DNA of 64,000 nt from Kosakonia sacchari SP1 (GCF_000300455.3 NZ_CP007215.2:2418001-2482000); one strand, 5' to 3'; positions 17,603 to 28,106 are shown, counted from the stretch's first letter. Numbers and translations: made by a program. Notes: a model not told the origin generated them from the sequence alone.

Positions 17603-19258
17603 GTGAACCAAAGATTAATTGCGCAAGCAACGCTGGCGCTGCTGCTGATTCTGGTCGCGCTGCCACTGCTGTTTATTGTGTTGCAGGCGGTATTCCCGCA
17701 CTTTAGCGCGGGCGAGTTTGGCGGCGCTTTTTCCGCCATCCCCACATTGCTGGCCGAGCCGCAACTGCCCGCCATGTTCGGCGGGACACTGCAAATCGCC
17801 TGCGGTGTTGCGCTTTGCAGCGCGCTGATTGGCTTACCACTCGGCGTCGCGCGCGGCTTATTTGATTTACCGTGCCCGAAACTGTGGGATCTGCTGTTTT
17901 TGATTCCGTTCTTAACCCCGCCCTATATTGCCGCGCTGTCGTGGATGCTGGTGTTACAAACCCAGGGCTACCTGATGCAGCTCACCGGGCTGGATCTTAA
18001 TAATCTGCTGTTCAGTAAGAGCGGCCTCATTCTGGTGATGACGCTGAATATCTTCCCGGTGGTTTACTTTGCCGTATCGCGCAGTTTGCTCGCCAGCGGG
18101 CAGCGCCTGGCACAAGTCGCCCGCGTTCATGGTGCCACGCCGTGGCGCGCTTTTTGCCATATCACGTTGCCGTTACTTTCCCCGGCGCTGGCGGCAGGTA
18201 TGTTGCTGGCGTTTACGCTGGCGGTGGAAGAGTATGGCGTGCCCGCCGCCCTGGGAACACGCTCCGGCGTGGTGATGCTGACTGTCGGCATCGAAGAGAA
18301 ACTGGCTGACTGGCCGATCGATTTGCCCGGCGCGTCGTTGCTGTCGGTGGTGCTGATCGCCATTGCGCTGTGCGGATGGTGGCTGCAGCGCAAACTGACC
18401 GGCGATAAAGATGTCACCAGCATCTCCGGGAAACCGACAGAACATGTCGGGGCGAAACTCGGTTTTGCTACCTTACCGGTGCTGCTGATGATGGCGGCGG
18501 TCGGTTTTCTCGCCGTGGTGCTACCGGGATTGTCGATGGCGCTCACCGGCTTCAGCGCCACACTTTCCGGCGGCGTATCGCTGGATAATCTTACGGTGAA
18601 ACATTTTGCCGCGCTGTTTGAACAGCGCGGTGACGCGTTGCCCGCGCTGGGCACCAGTTTGTCGCTGGCATTCGGCGCGGCGCTAATTACCGGCGCGTTG
18701 GGCCTGTGCGCTGCCTGGCTGGTAGTGATGCAAAAGATAAAAGGGCGTACGGTAATGGATGCGTTATCGCTGATGCCTGCCGCGCTGCCCGGCGTGGTGG
18801 TAGGCGTGGGGTTGATTTTGCTGTGGAACCGCAGTTTCTGGCCGGTTTCACCCTACAACACTTGGGCAATTTTGCTCCTCTCTTACTGCTGCCTGCTGTT
18901 GCCGTGGCCGGTGCGTTATATCGCTAGCGCCATGCGCCAGCTGGGCGGCAATCTGGAGCCTGCCGCGCGGGTTCACGGTGCCAGCGCGTTTCAGGCGCTG
19001 CGGCTGATTGTGCTGCCGCTGATTTTCCCGGCGATGCTCGCCTCCATGTTAATGGTGTTCGCCATTGCCTCGCGCGAGCTGGTCACCTCGCTGTTGCTGA
19101 CACCAGCGGGTACACAAACCGTGGCGGTGTTTATCTGGCGGCAATTCGAGCAAGGTTCGGTAGGTCAGGGGATGGCAATGGCCACACTGACGTTGCTCAC
19201 CGGGCTGGCGTTGATGCTCACCGCGCTCGGCATTATGCAACGCAGCACAAAGGGATAA
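17603..19258 (+). CDS. ABC transporter permease, fused two-domain FbpB type
   Basis: A 551-residue membrane protein made of two homologous permease halves (about 1-265 and 295-551), each with an EAA loop: VHGATPWRAFCHITLPLL in the first and VHGASAFQALRLIVLPLI in the second. Such fused permeases serve Fe3+ and related oxyanion/phosphonate importers. The start is GTG with AGGA 8 bases upstream; the reading frame extends back into the preceding gene but without a ribosome site. It completes the ATPase-binding protein-permease operon. Confidence 0.88.
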   Translation: MNQRLIAQATLALLLILVALPLLFIVLQAVFPHFSAGEFGGAFSAIPTLLAEPQLPAMFGGTLQIACGVALCSALIGLPLGVARGLFDLPCPKLWDLLFLIPFLTPPYIAALSWMLVLQTQGYLMQLTGLDLNNLLFSKSGLILVMTLNIFPVVYFAVSRSLLASGQRLAQVARVHGATPWRAFCHITLPLLSPALAAGMLLAFTLAVEEYGVPAALGTRSGVVMLTVGIEEKLADWPIDLPGASLLSVVLIAIALCGWWLQRKLTGDKDVTSISGKPTEHVGAKLGFATLPVLLMMAAVGFLAVVLPGLSMALTGFSATLSGGVSLDNLTVKHFAALFEQRGDALPALGTSLSLAFGAALITGALGLCAAWLVVMQKIKGRTVMDALSLMPAALPGVVVGVGLILLWNRSFWPVSPYNTWAILLLSYCCLLLPWPVRYIASAMRQLGGNLEPAARVHGASAFQALRLIVLPLIFPAMLASMLMVFAIASRELVTSLLLTPAGTQTVAVFIWRQFEQGSVGQGMAMATLTLLTGLALMLTALGIMQRSTKG

Positions 19259-19333
19259 ATCGGGGGCACGAAATCAACGGTAAAGCGAAAAAAATACGCT
19301 ATAACAACGGGACACCATTCGCAAGGAGCCTGT

Positions 19334-20176
19334 ATGACCCCTTTTCTGACCGCTTATCTGGCCCGTATTGGCTGGGAGCAAACGCCCGATGTCTCACTGG
19401 AAACGCTGCGGGCGCTGCATTTGCATCACAATGGCACCATCCCTTTTGAAAACCTCGATGTCGTGTTGCCACGCGAAATTGAACTGAGCGATGAGGCGAT
19501 TTTCCATAAACTGGTGGTCGCCCGTCGCGGCGGTTACTGCTTTGAGCAGAACGGGCTATTTGAGCGCGTTCTGAAAGAGGTGGGTTTTACGGTGCGCAGC
19601 CTGTTAGGACGGGTCGTTATTGCTAATCCACACCAGATGCCGCCGCGCACGCACCGTATTTTGCTGGTGCAGGTGGCGGGCGAGCCGTGGATCGCCGATG
19701 TCGGTTTTGGCGGGCAAACGCTGACCGCGCCAATTCGCTTGCAGGAGGATCTTGAGCAGGCCACGCCGCATGGCCTCTACCGCTTGCAGCGCAAGGGGGA
19801 AGACTGGGTGCTCCAGTTCCGTCATCATGAGCGCTGGCAATCAATGTATCAGTTTGAGATGGGCGAGCAGTATCAGGCCGATTTTGTGATGGGCAATTTT
19901 CACTCCGCGCACTGGCCGGCATCCCATTTTCGCCATCATTTGTTGATGTGCCGCCATCTGCCGGACGGCGGCAAACTGACGTTAACCAACTTCCATTTTA
20001 CCCACTGGAAAAACGGACAGGTGCTGGAAGAGGTGACCTTTGCGGATGTTCCGGCGCTGTATGACGCGCTGCAACAGCGCTTTGGACTTGGCGTGAGCGA
20101 CGCCCAGTACGGCTTTAGCCTGCAACAACTGGAAACGGTAATGGCCGGTTTCGATTTGCACGGCGAAAAAGTTTAA
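19334..20176 (+). CDS. nhoA: Arylamine N-acetyltransferase (N-hydroxyarylamine O-acetyltransferase)
   Basis: A 280-residue protein closely matching E. coli NhoA. The catalytic triad is Cys69 (RRGGYCFEQN), His107 (RTHR) and Asp122 (ADVGFGG). It moves acetyl from acetyl-CoA to arylamines and N-hydroxyarylamines in the cytoplasm. AAGGAG precedes the ATG. Its 3' end overlaps the convergent smvR gene by 4 bp. Confidence 0.95.
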   Translation: MTPFLTAYLARIGWEQTPDVSLETLRALHLHHNGTIPFENLDVVLPREIELSDEAIFHKLVVARRGGYCFEQNGLFERVLKEVGFTVRSLLGRVVIANPHQMPPRTHRILLVQVAGEPWIADVGFGGQTLTAPIRLQEDLEQATPHGLYRLQRKGEDWVLQFRHHERWQSMYQFEMGEQYQADFVMGNFHSAHWPASHFRHHLLMCRHLPDGGKLTLTNFHFTHWKNGQVLEEVTFADVPALYDALQQRFGLGVSDAQYGFSLQQLETVMAGFDLHGEKV

Positions 20177-20748
20177 CCGAGCTCGTTGTCGATCATCACA
20201 GCCAGATGGCGATTGAAAGCAGCGTCATCGACATCTGGCATGCCCAGCATGCAAATACCGTCCAGCCCGCAGACCAGTGCAATCAGGCGCCAGGCAATGT
20301 TCGCCGCCGTATCGTTACTCATAAATTCACCTGCCGCGCGGCCTTGCTCAATCAATTGCACTACTTTGACGTGCCACATCTCCATGGTCAGCAGGTATGC
20401 GCTTTTGATTTCCGGCTCTTTACTCGCCAGCAATAACGCTTCGCGCCACAAATGCACATAGGGTTCGAGACCGCCTTCGTCACTGCCCAACATGGCGTGC
20501 AACTGCTCGCGCCATGGCGCGGTCGCAGACACCACTTCCACCTCCAGCAGTTCCGCAATCAGGCGGATAAACGCTTCGGCTTTTAGTGCATTTCCCGACG
20601 TGAAATGGTGATGAACCTGGCCGGTAGCCACCCCGGCAACGGTTGCGATCCGCCGGACAGTCATGGCGGAAAAACCTTCCGCCAGCGCCACGCGCATCGC
20701 GGCTTTGAGGATCACTTCACGGCGATCATCCTTGTTCAGATAGCGCAT
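20173..20748 (-). CDS. smvR: TetR-family repressor SmvR
   Basis: A 191-residue TetR regulator with N-terminal helix-turn-helix (EGFSAMTVRRIATVAGVATGQVHHHF) and a helical ligand domain. It is divergent from smvA, the arrangement known in Klebsiella, Salmonella and related genera, where SmvR represses the SmvA cationic-biocide pump. The ATG giving MRYLNKDDRR has GAGG upstream; a longer frame to 20835 would run over the operator and is unlikely. The symbol rests on context plus family. Confidence 0.85.
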   Translation of the reverse strand: MRYLNKDDRREVILKAAMRVALAEGFSAMTVRRIATVAGVATGQVHHHFTSGNALKAEAFIRLIAELLEVEVVSATAPWREQLHAMLGSDEGGLEPYVHLWREALLLASKEPEIKSAYLLTMEMWHVKVVQLIEQGRAAGEFMSNDTAANIAWRLIALVCGLDGICMLGMPDVDDAAFNRHLAVMIDNELG

Positions 20749-20791
20749 AAAACCTCGGTTAAATGGGGGGTAAATGGAGTGTAACAAAAAG

Positions 20792-20843
20792 CTGGACATG
20801 CGTTCAACTTTCCGTAGGATCGCCATTCTGGACATCTGTCCAG
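20792..20843. promoter_or_regulatory. smvR-smvA control region with candidate SmvR operator
   Basis: CTGGACATCTGTCCAG at 20828-20843 has 7-bp perfect inverted arms around 2 bp, typical of TetR operators, and lies 24 bp before the smvA start. The half-sequence CTGGACAT recurs at 20792-20799, 36 bp away, followed by a poorer partner (CGTTCAAC). Together they could let SmvR block both promoters. Confidence 0.6.
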
Positions 20844-20867
20844 GAATAAAAAACGATGGAGAGAAGT

Positions 20868-22355
20868 ATGTTTCGTCAGTGGTTAACGCTGGTCATCATT
20901 GTGCTGGTTTATATTCCGGTCGCTATCGATGCGACGGTGCTGCATGTTGCCGCGCCCACACTGAGCGCGGTGTTAAATGCCAGCGGAAATGAGCTGTTAT
21001 GGATAATTGATATCTACTCGCTGGTGATGGCCGGAATGGTGCTACCGATGGGCGCGCTGGGCGACAAAATAGGTTTTAAGCGCCTGTTGCTTATCGGCAG
21101 TGGCCTGTTTGGCGCGGCCTCGTTGCTGGCGGCTTTTGCCGCGAGCGCCAGTTGGCTTATCGCCACGCGCGCGCTACTGGCAGTGGGCGCGGCGATGATC
21201 GTGCCGGCAACGCTTGCCGGGATCCGCAACACTTTTGCCGAAGCTTCGCAACGCAATACAGCGCTCGGCGTCTGGGCGGCAATTGGTTCCGGCGGCGCGG
21301 CGTTCGGCCCATTAATTGGCGGTATGCTGCTGGAGCATTTTTACTGGGGCTCCGTCTTCCTGATTAACGTGCCTATCGTCATTACCGTGATGGCGCTGAC
21401 CGCGCGCTTCGTGCCGCGCCAGCAAGGCCGCGCCGATCAGCCGTTACACCTGAACCAGGCGTTGAGCTTAATTGTTGCCATTTTGCTGCTGGTGTGGAGT
21501 GCAAAAACGGCAATGAAGGGCACACTGCCGCTGTGGATCGTGGCGAGCACATTGCTTTTGGGTGCCACCTTGCTGACCGGGTTTGTCCGCATTCAGCTGG
21601 CCGCCAGCACGCCGATGATTGATATGCGTCTGTTTACGCATCGCGTGATTTTAAGCGGTGTGCTGATGGCGATCACCGCGATGGTCACGCTGGTCGGTTT
21701 TGAGCTGCTGATGGCGCAGGAGCTGCAATTTGTTCACGGTTTCACGCCATTTGCCGCCGGGGTGTTTATGCTGCCGGTGATGCTGGCGAGCGGGTTTAGC
21801 GGTCCCATCGCCGGGGTTCTGGTGTCAAAACTGGGCTTACGCCGCGTCGCCGCAGGCGGGATGGCGCTTAGCTCGGTGAGTTTTCTTGGTCTTTCCGCGA
21901 CCAATTTTGCCACCCAGCCATGGCAGGCCGGCGTATTGATGGCACTGCTGGGTTTCAGTGCGGCGAGTGCGTTACTGGCTTCAACGGCGGCGATCATGGC
22001 TGCTGCGCCAAAAGAGAAAGCGGCAGCCGCCGGGGCGATTGAAGCGATGTCTTACGAACTGGGCGCTGGTCTTGGCATTGCCGTGTTTGGGCTGATTTTG
22101 AGCCGCAGTTTCTCCGCCTCGATCCAGCTTCCGCAGGGGTTAAGCCGCGAGGCCGCCGCGCAGGCGTCATCGTCCATTGGCGAAGCATTCCGCCTGGCGC
22201 AGGAAGCACCGCCCGCAATTGCCGAGGGGATCATCGCGGCGGCGAAAACGGCGTTTACCGGTTCGCACAGCGTGGCATTGAGCACCGCCGGCGCGCTGTT
22301 AATGGTGCTGGCGGTGGGGATCTGGTTTAGCCTGGCGCGAGTAGAAAAACCGTAG
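20868..22355 (+). CDS. smvA: MFS efflux pump SmvA (methyl viologen/biocide resistance)
   Basis: A 495-residue, 14-helix DHA2-family drug:proton antiporter, very close to Salmonella SmvA from MFRQWLTLVII onward. Motif A is GALGDKIGFKR, motif C-like GSGGAAFGPLIGG. It exports methyl viologen, chlorhexidine, octenidine and other cationic compounds in studied species. GGAGAG precedes the ATG. Tandem placement with divergent smvR implies repression that is relieved by mutation or ligand. Confidence 0.93.
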   Translation: MFRQWLTLVIIVLVYIPVAIDATVLHVAAPTLSAVLNASGNELLWIIDIYSLVMAGMVLPMGALGDKIGFKRLLLIGSGLFGAASLLAAFAASASWLIATRALLAVGAAMIVPATLAGIRNTFAEASQRNTALGVWAAIGSGGAAFGPLIGGMLLEHFYWGSVFLINVPIVITVMALTARFVPRQQGRADQPLHLNQALSLIVAILLLVWSAKTAMKGTLPLWIVASTLLLGATLLTGFVRIQLAASTPMIDMRLFTHRVILSGVLMAITAMVTLVGFELLMAQELQFVHGFTPFAAGVFMLPVMLASGFSGPIAGVLVSKLGLRRVAAGGMALSSVSFLGLSATNFATQPWQAGVLMALLGFSAASALLASTAAIMAAAPKEKAAAAGAIEAMSYELGAGLGIAVFGLILSRSFSASIQLPQGLSREAAAQASSSIGEAFRLAQEAPPAIAEGIIAAAKTAFTGSHSVALSTAGALLMVLAVGIWFSLARVEKP

Positions 22356-22367
22356 TGTACTACCGGA

Positions 22368-23252
22368 TCACGCGCGCTGGCGGGTTGAGTACCAGCAGAG
22401 CAGCGATCCGGCGCACACCATCAGCGCGCCCTGCCAGAAAGAGAACGAGAGCGGGGCGCTTAACACCACCGCCGCCAGCGCGGAAGAGAGCACCGGGGTG
22501 AAATAGGACGCCGCCGCCAGCACCGTGACGTTGCCGTGCAAAATCCCGATATTCCACGAGGCATAACCAAAACCGAGCGCAATGCCGGTCATCAGTAATT
22601 TCACCACCACTGGCAGCGTAAAAACCATTTCCGGTTGCGGTGTGACGGCGAATTTGACCCATAATGTCGCGGCTGTCAGCAAGACAAACAGCGTAATGCC
22701 GTTCGTGCCGTTGGCATATTTGGTGGTGACGGTGCAGTAAATCGCCCAAATAAATGCCCCGGCAAACGCCAGCGCATAACTCAACGGGCTGGAGATAATA
22801 TTTTGCTGGATTTCAGTAATATCAAGACCGCGCTCGCCGCCAAGTACCCAGCACACGCCCAATATCGCCAGCAATAAACCAGGAATAACCCACAAACTCG
22901 CTTTTTGACCGTTGAATAATATTGCGCAAAGGATCGTCAGACTCGGCCATAAATAGTTAACCATGCCCACTTCGATTGCTTGTTGTCGCGTCGCGGCAAA
23001 GCCCAGCGAGAGCGCCAGACAAAGTTCATAACTGACAAACAGCACGCTGCCGGCAATAAGATAACGCGCTGAAAAACGGCGTAAATCCGGGATGCCAACG
23101 GTGATAATCAGCAGCAACCCGCTCAGGGTATAGATCATCGCTGCGCCGCCAACCGGGCCAAGACCTTCACTGACGGCGCGGATAAAACCGACCATCGTGC
23201 TCCAGAGTAATACCGCCAGTAAACCAATTAACGTTGCGCGTTTTTTATTCAT
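22368..23252 (-). CDS. yddG: Aromatic amino acid exporter YddG
   Basis: A 294-residue, 10-helix EamA/DMT transporter closely matching E. coli YddG (ATLIGL, WSTMVGFIRAVSEGLGPVGGAA, VGMVNYLWPSLTI). It exports Phe, Tyr and Trp. The start aligns with the E. coli N-terminus; an in-frame ATG 9 bases upstream is an alternative. It converges on smvA with a 12-bp gap and is divergent from fdnG, as in Salmonella. Confidence 0.93.
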   Translation of the reverse strand: MNKKRATLIGLLAVLLWSTMVGFIRAVSEGLGPVGGAAMIYTLSGLLLIITVGIPDLRRFSARYLIAGSVLFVSYELCLALSLGFAATRQQAIEVGMVNYLWPSLTILCAILFNGQKASLWVIPGLLLAILGVCWVLGGERGLDITEIQQNIISSPLSYALAFAGAFIWAIYCTVTTKYANGTNGITLFVLLTAATLWVKFAVTPQPEMVFTLPVVVKLLMTGIALGFGYASWNIGILHGNVTVLAAASYFTPVLSSALAAVVLSAPLSFSFWQGALMVCAGSLLCWYSTRQRA

Positions 23253-23331
23253 TACTGCCATTAACCGCCGGAAATAAACGCACATTTTATAACACGGCTG
23301 AATGATTAAGCGAAATTCACCGGGACACACC

Positions 23332-23347
23332 TACTCCTTTTGAGGGA
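23332..23347. promoter_or_regulatory. Candidate NarL/NarP 7-2-7 site upstream of fdnG
   Basis: TACTCCT-TT-TGAGGGA: the left heptamer matches TACYYMT fully and the right matches AKRRGTA at 5 of 7, with the 2-bp spacing required for NarL at formate dehydrogenase N. A further heptamer-like TTAGGTA is at 23371-23377. Confidence 0.55.
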
Positions 23348-23394
23348 CAAAAATTCGACACGCGAAACTATTAGGTATCAAGCGCCAGGCGTTA

Positions 23395-23408
23395 TTGATT
23401 TACCGCAA
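23395..23408. promoter_or_regulatory. Candidate FNR box of fdnG
   Basis: TTGATTTACCGCAA matches TTGAT-N4-ATCAA at 8 of 10 fixed positions and lies 64 bp before the fdnG start, suiting anaerobic activation. Position and half-site loss leave doubt. Confidence 0.45.
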
Positions 23409-23472
23409 TTAATTCACCCTGTGAAATGTTTAGTTTTCCGGCCGCAGTCGAAGACAATAATTGAGGAAAGCA

Positions 23473-26400
23473 ATGGACGTCAGCCGCAGACAATTTTTTA
23501 AAATCTGCGCGGGCGGAATGGCAGGAACCACAGCGGCCGCGTTGGGATTTGCTCCCAAAATGGCGCTGGCGCAAGCGCGAAATTATAAATTGCTGCGCGC
23601 CAAAGAGACGCGAAATTCCTGTACATACTGCTCCGTGGGTTGCGGGTTATTAATGTATAGCCTGGGTGATGGTGCGAAAAACGCGAAAGAGGCCATCTAT
23701 CATATCGAAGGCGATCCGGATCATCCGGTCAGCCGCGGCGCGCTGTGCCCGAAAGGGGCCGGTCTGCTGGATTACGTACACAGTGAAAACCGCCTGCGCT
23801 ACCCGGAATACCGTGCGCCAGGCTCTGACAAATGGCAGCGCATCAGTTGGGATGAGGCCTTTAGCCGCATCGCGCGCCTGATGAAAAACGACCGTGATGC
23901 CAACTTCGTTGAAAGCAATGCCGCAGGCGTAAAAGTTAACCGCTGGCTCTCCACCGGTATGTTGTGCGCCTCAGCGGCGAGTAATGAAACCGGCATGCTG
24001 ACGCAAAAATTCGTGCGTTCACTCGGCATGCTGGCGGTAGATAACCAGGCGCGCGTCTGACACGGACCAACGGTAGCAAGTCTTGCTCCAACATTTGGTC
24101 GCGGTGCGATGACCAACCACTGGGTTGATATCAAAAACGCCAACGTGGTGATGGTGATGGGCGGTAACGCTGCTGAAGCCCACCCGGTCGGTTTCCGCTG
24201 GGCGATGGAAGCCAAAAACAATAACGACGCCACGCTGATTGTGGTCGATCCGCGCTTTACGCGCACGGCATCCGTTGCCGATATTTATGCGCCAATACGT
24301 TCCGGGACGGATATCACTTTCCTCTCCGGCGTGCTGCGCTACCTGATCGAAAACAACAAAATCAATGCTGAATACGTCAAACACTACACCAACGCCGCGT
24401 TGCTGGTGCGGGATGATTTTGCCTTCGAAGACGGCTTGTTCAGCGGCTACGATGCGCAAAAACGCCAGTACGACAAAACCTCGTGGAATTACCAGTTTGA
24501 TGAAAACGGCTACGCCAAACGCGATGACACACTTAGCGATCCGCGCTGCGTCTGGAATTTGCTGAAACAGCACGTTGCCCGCTATACACCGGAAACGGTG
24601 GAAAATATCTGCGGCACGCCAAAAGCGGATTTCCTGAAAGTGTGCGACGTGCTGGCCTCAACCAGCGCGGCGGACAGAACCACCACCTTCCTGTACGCCC
24701 TGGGCTGGACGCAACACACCGTCGGCGCACAGAACATCCGTACCATGGCGATGATCCAGTTGTTGCTCGGCAACATGGGGATGGCCGGTGGCGGGGTAAA
24801 TGCCCTGCGCGGGCACTCCAACATTCAGGGGCTGACGGATCTGGGGCTGCTCTCGACCAGCCTGCCGGGATACCTGACATTGCCGTCGGAAAAACAGACC
24901 GATTTGCAACAGTACCTGGCGGCGAATACGCCAAAAGCGCTGTTGCCGGACCAGGTGAACTACTGGAGCAACTATCCCAAGTTCTTTGTCAGCCTGATGA
25001 AGTCGTTCTACGGCGACGCGGCGCAGAAAGAGAATAACTGGGGCTTTGACTGGTTGCCAAAATGGGACCAGGCCTGGGATGTGATCAAGTACTTCAACAA
25101 GATGTCGAAAGGCGAAGTCAACGGCTATATCTGCCAGGGCTTTAACCCGGTGGCGTCGTTCCCGGACAAAAACAAAGTTGTCAGTACGCTGAGCAAGCTG
25201 AAGTACATGGTGGTTATCGATCCGCTGGTGACAGAAACCTCCACCTTCTGGCAGAACCACGGCGAGATGAACGACGTCAACCCGTCGGATATCCAGACCG
25301 AAGTGTTCCGTCTGCCATCGACCTGCTTTGCCGAAGAGGATGGCTCGATCGCCAACTCCGGTCGCTGGCTGCAGTGGCACTGGAAAGGCCAGGACGCGCC
25401 GGGCGAAGCGCTGAACGATGGCGAAATCCTTGCCGGGATTTACCACCGCCTGCGCGAGATGTACCGCACCGAAGGCGGCAAAGGCGCGGAACCGCTGCTG
25501 AAGATGTCCTGGAACTACCGCCAGCCGCACAACCCGCACTCGGAAGAGGTGGCGAAAGAGAACAACGGCTACGCGCTGGCGGATCTCTATGACGCCAACG
25601 GGCAACTGCTGGCGAAAAAAGGCCAACTGCTCAATAGCTTTGCGCTGCTGCGTGATGACGGCACCACCGCTTCATCTTGCTGGATCTACAGCGGTAGCTG
25701 GACGGAGCAGGGTAACCAGATGGCGAACCGCGATAACGCCGATCCGTCAGGACTTGGCAATACGCTCGGTTGGGCATGGGCGTGGCCGCTGAACCGCCGG
25801 GTGCTCTACAACCGCGCGTCGGCGGATGTGCTGGGCAAACCGTGGGATGCGAAACGGATGCTGATTGCGTGGAACGGAGCGAAGTGGGTCGGCAATGACA
25901 TCCCGGACTTCAACACCGCGCCGCCGGGCAGCAATACCGGGCCGTTCATCATGCAGCAGGAGGGGCTGGGGCGGTTGTTCGCCCTCGACAAGCTGGCGGA
26001 AGGGCCATTCCCGGAACACTACGAGCCGATGGAAACCCCGCTTGGCACCAACCCGCTGCACCCGAACGTGGTCTCCAGCCCGGTTGTGCGTCTGTTCGAG
26101 GACGATGCCAAACGGATGGGGAAAAAAGATCAGTTCCCGTATGTCGGCACAACCTACCGCCTGACGGAGCATTTCCATACGTGGACCAAGCATGCACGCT
26201 TGAATGCCATCGCCCAGCCGCAGCAGTTTGTCGAAATCAGCGAAACGCTGGCGACGGCAAAAGGCATTGCCAATGGTGACAGTGTCACGGTGAGCAGCAA
26301 GCGCGGCTTTATTCGCGCGGTCGCGGTGGTGACGCGTCGTCTGCGTACCTTGCAGGTACACGGTCAGCCTGTGGAAACCATTGGTATTCCGCTGCACTGG

Positions 26401-26520
26401 GGCTTTGAAGGGGTGGCGCAGAAAGGCTATATCGCCAATACGCTGACGCCGAACGTTGGCGATGCGAACTCGCAAACGCCGGAATACAAAGCGTTTTTAG
26501 TCAATATCGAGAAGGCGTAA
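23473..26520 (+). CDS. fdnG: Formate dehydrogenase N alpha subunit, selenoprotein
   Basis: 1015 residues with an in-frame UGA at 24058-24060 read as selenocysteine 196 (context NQARV-Sec-HGPT), exactly the active-site place in E. coli FdnG; this is not a frameshift or stop. A Tat signal (SRRQFFK) exports the folded subunit. The 4Fe-4S ligands begin CTYCSVGC, and the molybdopterin-binding folds follow. It oxidises formate in the periplasm and feeds electrons through FdnH and FdnI to menaquinone for nitrate respiration. The start has GAGGA 5 bases upstream. An automatic caller would split it into 199- and about 800-residue pieces. Confidence 0.97.
24058..24095 (+). promoter_or_regulatory. Bacterial SECIS element of fdnG
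   Basis: Immediately after the UGA, GGTAGCA and TGCTCC (24072-24089) pair around a short AGTCT loop, with a bulged U in the 5' arm. This matches the SelB-binding hairpin seen after the UGA of enterobacterial formate dehydrogenases. Confidence 0.85.
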
Positions 26521-26532
26521 AGGAGCGAAATA

Positions 26533-27417
26533 ATGGCTATGGAAACGCAGGACATTCTAAAACGCTCAGCCACCAACCCGGTCACGCCACCCCCACGGGC
26601 ACGTGATTACAAAGCGGAAGTCGCCAAACTTATCGACGTTTCCACCTGTGTGGGCTGCAAAGCCTGCCAGGTGGCCTGTTCGGAGTGGAACGATATCCGT
26701 GATGAGGTCGGGCACTGCGTCGGGGTTTACGATAATCCGGCCGATTTGAGCGCCAAATCCTGGACGGTGATGCGCTTTAGCGAAACCGAGCAGAACGGCA
26801 AACTGGAGTGGCTGATCCGCAAAGATGGCTGTATGCACTGTGCGGAACCGGGCTGCCTGAAGGCCTGCCCGTCAGCGGGGGCGATTATTCAGTACGCCAA
26901 CGGCATTGTCGATTTTCAGCAAGAGAACTGCATTGGCTGCGGCTACTGTATTGCTGGCTGTCCGTTTAACGTGCCGCGCCTCAACAAAGAGGATAATCGC
27001 GTTTACAAATGCACGCTCTGCGTCGATCGCGTCAGCGTCGGCCAGGAACCGGCCTGTGTGAAAACCTGCCCGACCGGGGCGATCCATTTCGGCACCAAAG
27101 CCGAAATGCTCGAACTGGCGGAGCAGCGCGTGGCGAAGCTGAAAGCACGCGGTTATGCCAGTGCGGGCATTTACAACCCACAGGGCGTGTGCGGCACACA
27201 TGTGATGTATGTGCTGCATCATGCCGACCAGCCAGGCCTGTATCACAACTTGCCGAAAGATCCGCAGATCGACACCTCGGTCAATCTGTGGAAAGGGGTA
27301 CTGAAGCCATTGTCGGCGGCGGGATTCCTCGCCACCTTCGCCGGGCTGATTTACCACTACATCGGCATCGGGCCTAACAAAGAAGTGGACGACGATGAAG
27401 AGGAGCATCATGAGTAA
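26533..27417 (+). CDS. fdnH: Formate dehydrogenase N iron-sulfur (beta) subunit
   Basis: A 294-residue protein nearly identical in plan to E. coli FdnH. Four ferredoxin-like cysteine clusters start at [11 protein letters not shown], then [20 protein letters not shown] and CTLCVDR, carrying four 4Fe-4S centres. A single C-terminal membrane helix ([19 protein letters not shown]) anchors it, and an acidic tail follows. GGAG precedes the ATG 12 bp after fdnG. It wires electrons from the selenocysteine subunit to the cytochrome. Confidence 0.96.
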   Translation: MAMETQDILKRSATNPVTPPPRARDYKAEVAKLIDVSTCVGCKACQVACSEWNDIRDEVGHCVGVYDNPADLSAKSWTVMRFSETEQNGKLEWLIRKDGCMHCAEPGCLKACPSAGAIIQYANGIVDFQQENCIGCGYCIAGCPFNVPRLNKEDNRVYKCTLCVDRVSVGQEPACVKTCPTGAIHFGTKAEMLELAEQRVAKLKARGYASAGIYNPQGVCGTHVMYVLHHADQPGLYHNLPKDPQIDTSVNLWKGVLKPLSAAGFLATFAGLIYHYIGIGPNKEVDDDEEEHHE

Positions 27418-28066
27418 GTCAAAAATGATTGTGCGCACGAAATTTATCGACCGCGCCTGTCACTGGACGGTGGTGATCTGCTTTTTCCTGGTCGCGCTCT
27501 CTGGCATTTCGTTTTTCTTCCCGACGCTGCAATGGCTGACGGAAACCTTCGGCACGCCGCAGATGGGGCGCATTCTGCACCCGTTCTTTGGCGTGGTTGT
27601 CTTCCTGGCGCTGATGGTGATGTTTGTGCGTTTTGTGCATCACAACATCCCGGACAAGCAGGATCTGCCGTGGCTGAAAAACATTGTCGAAGTGCTGAAA
27701 GGCAACGAGCACAAGGTGGCGAAAGTCGGGAAATACAATGCCGGACAAAAAATGATGTTCTGGACCATCATGAGCATGATTTTTGTGCTGTTGGTGACCG
27801 GGGTGATTATCTGGCGTCCGTACTTTGCGCATTACTTCCCGATTCAGGTGATCCGCTACAGCCTGCTGCTGCACGCCACTTCGGCGATCATTTTGCTGCA
27901 CGCGATCCTGATCCATATGTATATGGCGTTCTGGGTGAAAGGCTCCATCAAAGGCATGGTCGAAGGGAAAGTGAGCCGCCGCTGGGCACAGAAACACCAC
28001 CCGCGCTGGTATCGCGACGTGGAGCGTCTGGAAGCGAAGAAAGAGAGCACCGAAGGTATTAAATAA
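27410..28066 (+). CDS. fdnI: Formate dehydrogenase N cytochrome b556 (gamma) subunit
   Basis: A 218-residue membrane protein with four helices and the conserved haem-ligand histidines of FdnI ([34 protein letters not shown]). It passes electrons to menaquinone on the cytoplasmic side. The ATG used has GAGGAG upstream and overlaps the fdnH end by 8 bp; an in-frame ATG 15 bases earlier is less likely. A strong terminator closes the operon. Confidence 0.95.
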   Translation: MSKSKMIVRTKFIDRACHWTVVICFFLVALSGISFFFPTLQWLTETFGTPQMGRILHPFFGVVVFLALMVMFVRFVHHNIPDKQDLPWLKNIVEVLKGNEHKVAKVGKYNAGQKMMFWTIMSMIFVLLVTGVIIWRPYFAHYFPIQVIRYSLLLHATSAIILLHAILIHMYMAFWVKGSIKGMVEGKVSRRWAQKHHPRWYRDVERLEAKKESTEGIK

Positions 28067-28071
28067 TCCCA

Positions 28072-28106
28072 AACCGCTCCGGATAATCGTTCGGAGCGGT
28101 TTTTTA
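28072..28106 (+). terminator. Rho-independent terminator of fdnGHI
   Basis: AACCGCTCCG, 10-nt loop, CGGAGCGGTT: a perfect 10-bp stem followed by a T-rich run. Confidence 0.92.

Noticed and set aside
24058..24060. Apparent stop codon splitting the formate dehydrogenase alpha gene
   Set aside because: It sits at the known Sec196 position, with a SECIS-type hairpin right after it and intact homology on both sides, so it is recoded rather than a nonsense mutation.
24658..25626. 322-codon minus-strand frame opposite fdnG
   Set aside because: Antisense shadow of a near-invariant gene; composition reflects fdnG codon bias.
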